From NCBI GenBank assembly GCA_946187605.1, contig CAMHRH010000004.1, forward strand, positions 1-21,900: 21,900 nucleotides of DNA, written 5' to 3'. The notes below the pieces were generated by a model, which had not been told where the DNA came from, made no database searches, and saw only the letters and a list, made by a program, of their open reading frames with translations. This document shows, in pieces, positions 7,601 to 13,445 of this stretch. Source of the stretch: an uncultured Candidatus Saccharibacteria bacterium. Lineage in GTDB: Bacteria; Patescibacteriota; Saccharimonadia; Saccharimonadales; Saccharimonadaceae. Position 1 is the stretch's first letter. Every line of letters starts with the position of its first letter. The translations under genes were made by a program, and so were the position numbers.

Positions 7601-9362
7601 CAGACGCCCAAGGGCCAATATTTACCGCAAAGTTCAATGCGTTCCCAGCCGCAACGACCTGCGTCGCAGGAGTGGATAAATCCGCCGACGACGCTGGCGC
7701 AAAGCGCGTTGTAATTTTTGTCTCGCCGGTAGTATTTTCAGCATCATCAACATCAAAGACCTCTATTGTCGAGACGGCATCATCATTGCTTCTGCGTACG
7801 CCCAAAAAGAAGGTCGCCATATTACCATCGTCATTAGCTTGATTATGTATCTGCGTCGAGGCCGGCAGCACCCCCATGTCATACTCTAACTCAGCAATAA
7901 AATCATCTTTTTCTATTCCAAGATTATAGTAGCTTAGCTCCCCCGCACTACCAAAACTATTACATGTTCTATTTACCGTTACGTCTTTTTCTATGCCAGA
8001 CTTAGTTTTAACATGGACAGTCGAGATTGTTGCACCTGGGCCACATGGCATTCTCACCATCATCACGCCAAGTATTGTCGTGTCGAATTTAAAGCGAATC
8101 CTTTTTTCTGCGGAGTCAGAACCGCCCCTATTATTAATATATGCATAACCTATACCGCCATTAATCTCAGTCCCCGAGTCCGACGGATAAGTAACCGAAC
8201 CTGCAACCATATCAAAACTAGTCGTCGGGTCACTTGGATTTAACGAATTATACCCAATCGTGACCAGCTCTCCAGACGGCGGTACCATAAATTTCTGTGT
8301 TTGCGTGTTTCGAAAACTTACTGTTTTTATCGTACCATCAACCTGCCACTGGTCGGTTTCGCCAGTATTCGCCATGATAACCGTATCGCCAGGATTTAAA
8401 TCGTCGGGAAACGTTATACTATATGGCACATAATATGAAGCATTCGACGCAACCCCAGGCCGATAAGTTAAGACATAGTTTCCATTCGCTGCATCGGAAT
8501 CATCGAGACTATAACGCGCATCAGTAGTTGTTAGTCTTATCGTTGCTGCTGGATTATTAACCGATAACCTCAGACGTACTTCAGTTACCAATCGGGCTAC
8601 GTCATAAGTCGACGCCGCATGATTTGCTCGAATATATTTGTTATAGCCTTCAGCCCCAGCGTAGGTAGAGCCAGGTACGATATACTTCGAAAAACTACCG
8701 CTAAAATAAATGCCAGGCGTACTTGCTCCAGCAGGATCATTCACACTAAGCCTCGCCGTCTCTTCAAAATCATCGAGCTTGAGTGTCGCCACGATCGCAT
8801 CATTTATATATCCTAAGTCGATCACTGAATCGACTTTAACCTTAAATGAAATCGACAAAGCTTCAGCACCACTTGCTAAACAATATTTCCTCGAACCGGA
8901 CGTCGAAAATGCATACCCCAGTACTGGCTCATGCTCAATTGCAGTCTTTTCAATACCATTCGTACCGCAAGATGAATCTAATTGCGAAAGCAAGTTAGCA
9001 TCGCCCGATGCGTCATCTACCCAAGACATGCCAATTGGCAAATTTATCGTCAAGCTCTTTTCGTTCACGCCGAGCGCAGGCAAATCATGCAAGCTAACTT
9101 TAGCATCATAAACCTTCGGCGTCATACCAAACGCCCCATACTTCACCCAGCTCATTGTTGCTTCAGGATTATCTGCGCCGGGTGAAAAATCAACCGTCCC
9201 ATTGTCTGCTTCAATTGTAGCAGACATATAAACAGCCGTCGCTCTCGTCGTAAACGGCCGAATAATTCCAAAGTAAACTGCAGAGACGCAAAAAATCGCC
9301 ACGAATACAAAAAAGAAACTTCTATAAAAACGCCAGTTCCTCGCTCTGCGAATCGATCTCAT
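4662..9362 (-). CDS. Giant cell-surface adhesin with SdrD-B-like and MucBP-like domains
   Basis: A 1566-residue secreted, anchored surface protein. Residues 1-13 are basic and about 14-36 form a signal-anchor helix. A long region to about 950 is rich in beta-type, Asn/Thr-rich sequence without a family I can name. About 955-1030 is an SdrD B-like domain (GRIFVDVNENGKFDADE, NENGEYVFEEL). About 1186-1256 and 1258-1325 are two MucBP-like repeats (VVNHL, VVHYLTVDG, ending EVTYYYK and EVTYLYQ). About 1328-1460 resembles a DUF11-type Ig-like domain, and about 1468-1530 is a third MucBP-like unit. The C-terminus is a sorting-type tail: NPSTFDD (1534-1540), one membrane helix and KRRTK. The start is ATG 9362 with GGGAG five bases upstream. 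It has its own promoter and is coupled to GH30. Binding to another cell or matrix is inferred from architecture. Confidence 0.85.
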   Translation of the reverse strand: MRSIRRARNWRFYRSFFFVFVAIFCVSAVYFGIIRPFTTRATAVYMSATIEADNGTVDFSPGADNPEATMSWVKYGAFGMTPKVYDAKVSLHDLPALGVNEKSLTINLPIGMSWVDDASGDANLLSQLDSSCGTNGIEKTAIEHEPVLGYAFSTSGSRKYCLASGAEALSISFKVKVDSVIDLGYINDAIVATLKLDDFEETARLSVNDPAGASTPGIYFSGSFSKYIVPGSTYAGAEGYNKYIRANHAASTYDVARLVTEVRLRLSVNNPAATIRLTTTDARYSLDDSDAANGNYVLTYRPGVASNASYYVPYSITFPDDLNPGDTVIMANTGETDQWQVDGTIKTVSFRNTQTQKFMVPPSGELVTIGYNSLNPSDPTTSFDMVAGSVTYPSDSGTEINGGIGYAYINNRGGSDSAEKRIRFKFDTTILGVMMVRMPCGPGATISTVHVKTKSGIEKDVTVNRTCNSFGSAGELSYYNLGIEKDDFIAELEYDMGVLPASTQIHNQANDDGNMATFFLGVRRSNDDAVSTIEVFDVDDAENTTGETKITTRFAPASSADLSTPATQVVAAGNALNFAVNIGPWASAPQYRTSIYTPMIYIRQEARDAEGNFLPITNIKVTNGPYRGNVDITDRFGDIEYFDTTTARVYVLDGRNVTDGAANISSNYIYGNGSLAYTSLTVSYTVETDLTTPDQTHVTRDMVFVRDPNTTGITTHHYPGDTYGIAGGAGAMVHGVGAQYYQIRGSQSLLISNSAKHSKSNTWVSWNEGANSIAIGTSDMSFLDMNMSIANNSGVDIAGPTITYLPIPKKDENWGSLNYNGEDFDFSVALNGALNNPDSSIFKIYYGKNISPTNDGAVLDNVSTFTDQVSTWTSGDWDAVNCIKIVATNIPASAPGAVDKYDFGYRLHVVDSELVDEGVVDAWRPLYFQQLTNSGGDIFSGWYYGSYIAIQLADSNVSGRIFVDVNENGKFDADEVALKESGWQIELYDKSSGNIVQTTETNENGEYVFEELIQAENGYYINVINKHPISSADIDGGMIFTKKGDPSAPGAYNSDNQASGSKTSTPMHTSAMINNITAARGSRSATYNIGVVGYVAKGQYNIEVAFDDRNNVDSIRPSTVVVNATDSNGNVVENSVLATNDWECISMLRRYSDEGEILSYDFSAEELSNYNAVVNRSGNNISVQYMQKKATLVVNHLKKSDSSEMASSSTQDVYYGASYSTSRATDDNYELDSIDGDAEGVVGGDIEVTYYYKLKQGDVVVHYLTVDGQTVAGDMRRSYDYTDSYETSPLSEIPSNFINYELVNDEPDNYRGTISSGLIEVTYLYQKKDPDFGTKLKVTAPESVDSKNAPISYEIDYSANISDYIGDMVLTLVGKLPYGVSDDDSDFDNGDYDAEENTITWEVSVPSVNSYISENGVSRINVKKNISLVYEGASARDVLEVVVSAESSLEMKDNLAEDSVETEVLTPAKIITRFVDVDGDEIKEERDVDGIVGDEYRAEPEVVLGYRLVSIVEKEYIFGEEVQVVTYRYAKIANPSTFDDIIAWVSILLVSVIGGCVAWRIKRRTK

Positions 9363-9416
9363 TCGTCTCCCTTATTTGCTCAAAAACAATCGAACTCGCA
9401 CAATCCACTTATGTTT

Positions 9417-9445
9417 ATTATATAAGTATGCATCTCTTGGCGCAA
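9417..9445 (-). promoter_or_regulatory. Promoter of the adhesin-GH30 pair
   Basis: On the minus strand, TTGCGC (9440-9445), a 17-base spacer and a perfect TATAAT (9417-9422). It lies between the sortase stop and the adhesin start, so the adhesin and GH30 can be expressed apart from the pilin and sortase. The leader is about 48 bases. Confidence 0.75.
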
Positions 9446-9446
9446 G

Positions 9447-9842
9447 CTAAAAAGCTTTGCTTAACACTAGAATATCCCTTAATCCAGCATCGCCTTTCTC
9501 GCATGTTGAAAGGATAATCTTACCACTATACTTATTGCTGCCCAAAAATCTATACATATCATCATATGCGTTAATCACCTTATATTCTTCCGCGCTAATC
9601 TTATACTCTTCACCGCTCCTAAGTATCAACTCGCCCTGCGAGTGACTCATTAAAAATTCATAGTCCCCATATCGTGCCACATCCGAAAACATCAATCGTC
9701 CGTTCATTCTATGTCCGTAGATAATACTAATATCGTCCGTAAAACTTCCATCATTTCGATAATCCAAAAATACTGCACCCCGAACTGAATCCCTCCCCAA
9801 AAAATCATGATTCAAATAATAGCTATTATCATGCGTCTGCAT
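9447..9842 (-). CDS. Catalytic half of the split sortase (from internal ATG)
   Basis: Beginning at the first ATG after the UGA, this 131-residue frame holds the catalytic His, Cys and Arg but lacks the anchor and the first strands of the sortase barrel (TNIDYPV lies upstream of the ATG). No Shine-Dalgarno sequence precedes it, so independent translation looks unlikely. Part of the interrupted gene at 9447-10079. Confidence 0.5.
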   Translation of the reverse strand: MQTHDNSYYLNHDFLGRDSVRGAVFLDYRNDGSFTDDISIIYGHRMNGRLMFSDVARYGDYEFLMSHSQGELILRSGEEYKISAEEYKVINAYDDMYRFLGSNKYSGKIILSTCEKGDAGLRDILVLSKAF

Positions 9843-9878
9843 AACTGGATAATCAATATTTGTATCGTATATTTTTAT

Positions 9879-10079
9879 TCATGCGACCTGACCATCAATC
9901 CATTCAATTTCTCTCCCATCGCTAACCGCCTCGCGCATCTCTATTAATTCGCACGGATCAGATTCTATAAGTCCATACTCAAATGTAAAATACGCCCCAA
10001 CACTAATAGCGCTAATCAGTAATGCACTCAGCATCCCTAAGCGCGCCCACCTGCGCCTAGGAGTTTTTAAACTAACCAT
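9879..10079 (-). CDS. Anchor half of the split sortase (66 residues up to UGA)
   Basis: This is the part translated if UGA stops: a basic N-terminus, one membrane helix and about 33 further residues ending DGQVA. It starts one base after the pilin stop and so should be translated by coupling. It carries no catalytic residue and would be a small membrane stub. Confidence 0.6.
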   Translation of the reverse strand: MVSLKTPRRRWARLGMLSALLISAISVGAYFTFEYGLIESDPCELIEMREAVSDGREIEWIDGQVA

Positions 10080-10080
10080 A

Positions 10081-11163
10081 TTAGCTACGCGCTATACGCC
10101 TAAAAATCACAAATCCACTGACGCCGAAAGCTGCCAATAGCAAGAATGGCCACGTCGTCGCAAATACACCAGTTTTAACCGTTGCATTACGCTCATTTAC
10201 GATATGAGTAATGTTGCTGCTATTAAAGTCATCTGCGCTCTCCGCGACTGCAGTCTTCTGAGTACTGCTCGCAACCGCACCGTCTATCGTCGTACTATAG
10301 CCATCATCGCCATAAAGCCGCTCGACAGTATACTCTAACCCTTGACGAAGCTCATTCGTTTCAATCGCACCATTAATCTTCTTACCTATCGTCGCAGTCT
10401 GTCCGTGCTTTAAATAAACAATTAGATCAAACGACGCTCCGCCATACCATCTCGTGCGCGGCGAAAATGTCGCACCATCAAGTTCAATCGTCTCATCCTG
10501 CCCCATAATCGTAACGTTAGAATCTGCCCCAATATCTGTAAACCTTACCAAATACGCAAAGTACTTGTCGACATCCGCCGCCGAACCCATTACGTCATTT
10601 GTAATCTGAATATAGCTATAATTAGCCGTGGCTTCAAATTCTGCTACAATCGACGACGTTTTCTCTCCGGTCTTGTGATTAAGTAAGAAATTCATCATCT
10701 CCACATTCAACTCGCCAGTCGGCTTGCCATCGTCATCTAACGAATTCGTTACTTGAAAATAGACATCAAAAGCATCTTCCGACTGATTAAGATTTACCGC
10801 GTCCGACACTCCAACCTCGCGAACCGTAAAGGTATAGTCGCCGACCTTACTAAAACTGACATTGCTAAAATCAATCGATACCCCACTCCAGGCAACCATA
10901 TTACGATCCGGAATTGCATCCATGTTTACTGTCGCTGCAGCCGGCAAATTCTCGACTGCCGCCGGGTTATCTGCACTTGGCGTCAATTCGTAATTAAAAT
11001 CCGCTCTTACCCGACCACCGACATTTACTACTTTACGAATCACCTCCACTGACGAATTTACATTCGCCGGCAATTTTGCGTTTTCGCTCGCCGCAAATAC
11101 ACGCGGACCAATTATTAATCCTAATGCCAGCGCCGGCATCAAAATTTTAAAAACTTTTCGCAT
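10081..11163 (-). CDS. FctA/Spy0128-like major pilin
   Basis: A 360-residue pilus backbone-type protein. It has a signal peptide (cleavage likely after RVFA, residue 24), two Spy0128-like beta-domains and a C-terminal sorting region TVKTGVF (328-334), membrane helix and RRIARS. This matches the order and spacing of S. pyogenes FctA, which ends VPTGV-helix-basic tail. In domain 1 the isopeptide triad is visible: K44 (EVIRKVV), E116 (TFTVREVG) and N189 (IQITNDV). In domain 2, E281 (YTVERL) and N323 (HIVNER) are present, but the lysine-bearing strand that should follow domain 1 is absent. TAGGAG precedes ATG 11163. The sortase gene follows by one base, as expected of a pilin and its polymerising enzyme. 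Polymerisation is inferred from the family. Confidence 0.82.
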   Translation of the reverse strand: MRKVFKILMPALALGLIIGPRVFAASENAKLPANVNSSVEVIRKVVNVGGRVRADFNYELTPSADNPAAVENLPAAATVNMDAIPDRNMVAWSGVSIDFSNVSFSKVGDYTFTVREVGVSDAVNLNQSEDAFDVYFQVTNSLDDDGKPTGELNVEMMNFLLNHKTGEKTSSIVAEFEATANYSYIQITNDVMGSAADVDKYFAYLVRFTDIGADSNVTIMGQDETIELDGATFSPRTRWYGGASFDLIVYLKHGQTATIGKKINGAIETNELRQGLEYTVERLYGDDGYSTTIDGAVASSTQKTAVAESADDFNSSNITHIVNERNATVKTGVFATTWPFLLLAAFGVSGFVIFRRIARS

Positions 11164-11177
11164 CCAAAAACTCCTAA

Positions 11178-11219
11178 TTATTTACTTTTTAGCCACAAAA
11201 AATATCACGGTCCACGCAT
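11178..11219 (-). other. Micro-ORF with strong ribosome-binding site in the pilin leader
   Basis: On the minus strand GGAGG (11225-11229) is five bases from an ATG (11219) that opens ATG CGT GGA CCG TGA, i.e. M-R-G-P-stop. This site looks stronger than the pilin's own TAGGAG. If the TGA were read as Trp, the frame would continue nine more codons to a TAA at 11178-11180. It could be a leader peptide, or the ribosome site of a lost gene start. Function is not established. Confidence 0.35.
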
Positions 11220-11245
11220 TTTTACCTCCACAATTATTTTCTACA

Positions 11246-11275
11246 AATAAAATACCGCGATATTAATACATCGCG
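11246..11275 (-). terminator. Hairpin between glycosyltransferase and pilin
   Basis: CGCGAT and ATCGCG arms (11256-11261 and 11270-11275) enclose an 8-base loop, with a T-rich stretch (GGTATTTTATTT) following on the minus strand. It may be a weak terminator or attenuator of the glycosyltransferase transcript. The 155 bases from 11168 to 11322 hold this hairpin, the micro-ORF and no clear consensus promoter. TTCGCG-17-TATTTT overlaps the hairpin and is the best candidate I see. Confidence 0.4.
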
Positions 11276-11322
11276 AAGCATAAGTACGTTATTTTATGCA
11301 CTTTTCTAAGAATATGTTGTAG

Positions 11323-12945
11323 CTATTTCTTTACTGCCTTATCCGTAACATCAAACTTTTCCATATACAAACCTGTCGCAAGTCTGGTCTGCGAATAGAA
11401 AGCACACATCGAACAATACACAATTGAAATAACTGGCGCCAAAATCCACTGCACAATCATCGCGAAATGTCTTGTCCGACGATATTTCTTTGGCTTCGGC
11501 GGTAACATCTTCAACGATAGTATTAGCGATATAAAAAGGCCTAAAGCCGCAATCGTCTGAATAAAGCTCACTACGATTGGCAAATTGTGCGAAATTAAGT
11601 CTCGCGGCTGCGTATTGAAGATAAGCGGGACCCAACCTCCAAATGCAATAATCGGTGCCATCGCAGCCAAGGTTACATGTCCATCAAATAAGCGATAGAA
11701 CTTCGGCACCAACGACAATAACGACATCTTACGCTTCTTTGAAAACAAATAATCTGCCACATATGCCACATCGCTTGCGCCATAATCCCAACGCCTCAAC
11801 TGCACCCATTGCGCCTTCAAAGTCTTAAATAACGTGTCCGACAAAACTGCGTCCTGATAAATTGGCGCTTTAATTGAAAGCACCTCATAATCGCCATCAA
11901 AATAGAACAGTGAGCGCCAATATTGATGTCCATCCTCAACGATCGTATGCGTACTCCAAAAATTCATCTCAACGAGCGCATCGAGTGGCTGTGAATGCGA
12001 GGCAAAATTTCTTAGCGTATGCGGTCGCATCGCTGAAATAATATTCCAAAACGAATTCATTTGCGCTACGACGCGCGCCACTGCTGGCGCATCCCAAATG
12101 TTATTCGTAAATAACGACACTGGCTGATAGCTCATCTTTTTCCGTTCCTCATGCACTATATATTCATATGCAACCTGATCAAAATAACATTCATGCGGAC
12201 GGTTATCGCTATCTAACGTCGTCACGATTACGTCACTATATTTAATTCCATTCTCTTCGGTATATTTCTTCAAAACCTTTCCGGCATTCGTAATATTTCC
12301 GCCTTTACCAACAACTTCGCCCTTAATGCCATCCGGATGCTTCGCCAAAATAAAATCATGGAATTTCTTCTTATACTTCTTTTCCAAAGCGAACGCCACT
12401 TTCTCCGCCGCTTCGCCGCCACGCTCTTCATAAGCCAATACTAGAATCATCCGTTCTTTTGGATAGCTCGTCGCAACTACCGAATCCAAAGTCGGCCCCA
12501 GGACATCAATCGTCTCGTTGTACATTGTCACAATCACTGCATGATATATCTGACTCGGCTTCGGGAATTCACCCGTTTCCGCCGCCGCAATCATGCGGAG
12601 GTTCTGTAGATGCACATTATAGTCGTACTCATCCTTCTCTGTCCCAGCCAATCGCTCATAGCTCGCCTGCGCATCCTCGAGCTCGCCCAAACGCTTCGAC
12701 CAATCAACTTTCATACCCTTCTTGAGCGTCTTATATCCCTGCACTGTGCGAAAAGCAATCCCAACCGCCTTCACGAGATTCATAATCACAATAACTAGCA
12801 AATACGCCGAAGCAACTACCGATGAATGAATCGAAAGGATAATCAGCAAAGCAATCATCGTATAACTAGTTGTCGCCGGCAATATCTCAAAAAAACGGTA
12901 CTTCAACGTACGCTTACCAGTCGGAATCTCAATAACTTTACTCAT
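11323..12945 (-). CDS. Membrane family 2 glycosyltransferase
   Basis: A 540-residue processive-type GT2 glycosyltransferase of the cellulose/hyaluronan-synthase fold, expected to polymerise or transfer sugars from a nucleotide-sugar donor at the membrane. Two N-terminal helices (about 27-66) precede the catalytic domain. Visible motifs are YHAVIVTMYNE (donor-site start), TTLDSD (about 243-245), VEDG (about 336) and QLRRW (about 383, Q(Q/R)xRW type). Three or four helices follow to about 518. ATG 12945 is chosen over ATG 12987 because AAGG lies six bases upstream and the start is one base after the stop of the preceding gene. The sequence style (IPTGKRTLKYRFFEILP) reminds me of Saccharibacteria proteins. 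The product glycan is unknown; a surface polysaccharide is a reasonable inference from neighbours. Confidence 0.88.
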   Translation of the reverse strand: MSKVIEIPTGKRTLKYRFFEILPATTSYTMIALLIILSIHSSVVASAYLLVIVIMNLVKAVGIAFRTVQGYKTLKKGMKVDWSKRLGELEDAQASYERLAGTEKDEYDYNVHLQNLRMIAAAETGEFPKPSQIYHAVIVTMYNETIDVLGPTLDSVVATSYPKERMILVLAYEERGGEAAEKVAFALEKKYKKKFHDFILAKHPDGIKGEVVGKGGNITNAGKVLKKYTEENGIKYSDVIVTTLDSDNRPHECYFDQVAYEYIVHEERKKMSYQPVSLFTNNIWDAPAVARVVAQMNSFWNIISAMRPHTLRNFASHSQPLDALVEMNFWSTHTIVEDGHQYWRSLFYFDGDYEVLSIKAPIYQDAVLSDTLFKTLKAQWVQLRRWDYGASDVAYVADYLFSKKRKMSLLSLVPKFYRLFDGHVTLAAMAPIIAFGGWVPLIFNTQPRDLISHNLPIVVSFIQTIAALGLFISLILSLKMLPPKPKKYRRTRHFAMIVQWILAPVISIVYCSMCAFYSQTRLATGLYMEKFDVTDKAVKK

Positions 12946-12946
12946 T

Positions 12947-13306
12947 CTATCCTTCACCAACAATGCTCGAGAGGAATTTAATTCCAATCACAATCACTAT
13001 CATGGTTATCGCCAAGAACAATCGCGCAATATCCTTACCACGCTTCGAATACAACCGCGCCGAAAGCAATATATGTCCAACACCTAGCGTCAATGCAATA
13101 ACCGAAAACGAAATCAAATACCACCAGTCGCTCTGCGCATAACCATCATTAATGTCCGAATAGCGCGCCCAGATTTTTGCCTTACCTGAATTCAAAAGCG
13201 GTATTATAAATAGCCACACGCTCAACAAAAAATCAATCACCATCCATACAATTAGATTGCGATCTTTCTTAGCTATCTCTTTAAAATCTTCGCCAAGCTC
13301 TTTCAT
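12947..13306 (-). CDS. Small three-helix membrane protein
   Basis: A 119-residue protein that I do not recognise. It begins with a charged stretch (MKELGEDFKEIAKKDRN) followed by three hydrophobic segments at about 18-38, 61-86 and 93-116. It is separated by one base from the glycosyltransferase, with the ribosome site of the latter overlapping its last codons, so the two are translationally coupled. A partner role for the glycosyltransferase (export or assembly) is possible but unproven. Its ATG lies eight bases after a perfect TATAAT, so the mRNA has almost no leader and there is no Shine-Dalgarno sequence. Confidence 0.75.
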   Translation of the reverse strand: MKELGEDFKEIAKKDRNLIVWMVIDFLLSVWLFIIPLLNSGKAKIWARYSDINDGYAQSDWWYLISFSVIALTLGVGHILLSARLYSKRGKDIARLFLAITMIVIVIGIKFLSSIVGEG

Positions 13307-13314
13307 TTTTACAT

Positions 13315-13343
13315 ATTATACCATCATATCGACTCCATGCGAA
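13315..13343 (-). promoter_or_regulatory. Promoter giving a nearly leaderless mRNA
   Basis: On the minus strand TTCGCA (13338-13343), 17 bases, TATAAT (13315-13320) with extended -10 TGG. The gene ATG (13304-13306) starts 9 bases after the -10, leaving a leader of about two bases. Confidence 0.75.
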
Positions 13344-13397
13344 GTCCAAGGCAAAAATGATTATGTTTATATACAATAGATATAACAATCTTTCAGC

Positions 13398-13426
13398 TAT
13401 ATTTTAAGTTTCAAACTTAAAATATA
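13398..13426. promoter_or_regulatory. Perfect 29-bp palindrome before the beta-helix gene
   Basis: Arms of 14 bases (TATATTTTAAGTTT and its exact complement) flank one central C at 13412. The right arm ends 6 bases before the ribosome site GGAAAGGA (13433-13440). It is either an operator for a dimeric repressor or, in RNA, a strong stem beside the ribosome site. -10-like hexamers (TACAAT 13372-13377, TATAAC 13381-13386) lie just upstream, without a convincing -35. Confidence 0.6.
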
Positions 13427-13445
13427 AAAAATGGAAAGGAACTAT

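Larger units (their letters stand above)
9447..10079 (-). pseudogene. Class B-type sortase interrupted by an in-frame UGA
   Basis: Read through one TGA (9879-9881), this is a 210-residue class B-type sortase, a membrane-bound cysteine transpeptidase that joins sorting-signal proteins to each other or to the envelope. Residues 1-13 are basic and about 14-33 form the membrane anchor. After the TGA at codon 67 the frame continues IKIYDTNIDYPVMQ, then NSYYLNHDF, YGHRM (catalytic H123), ILSTCE (catalytic C193) and LRDILVL (R201). The family has GW[IL]xI at this point, so the TGA stands at the conserved Trp. The simplest reading is a TGG-to-TGA change at plus-strand base 9879. Its ATG follows the pilin stop by one base (TAATATG). 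Neither half alone has both the anchor and the active site. Other TGA codons nearby are true stops, so code reassignment is unlikely; readthrough or a sequence error remain open. Confidence 0.85.

Noticed and set aside
8710..9111. Plus-strand frame of 133 codons opposite the adhesin
   Set aside because: It is an antisense shadow of the adhesin with no family resemblance and no start signals.
9879..9881. Genome-wide reassignment of UGA (to Trp or Gly) to explain the sortase
   Set aside because: The adhesin, GH30, Fur-family and ZnuA-like genes end on TGA at natural protein ends, several in coupled overlaps, and Trp codons are TGG. Standard decoding fits the window.
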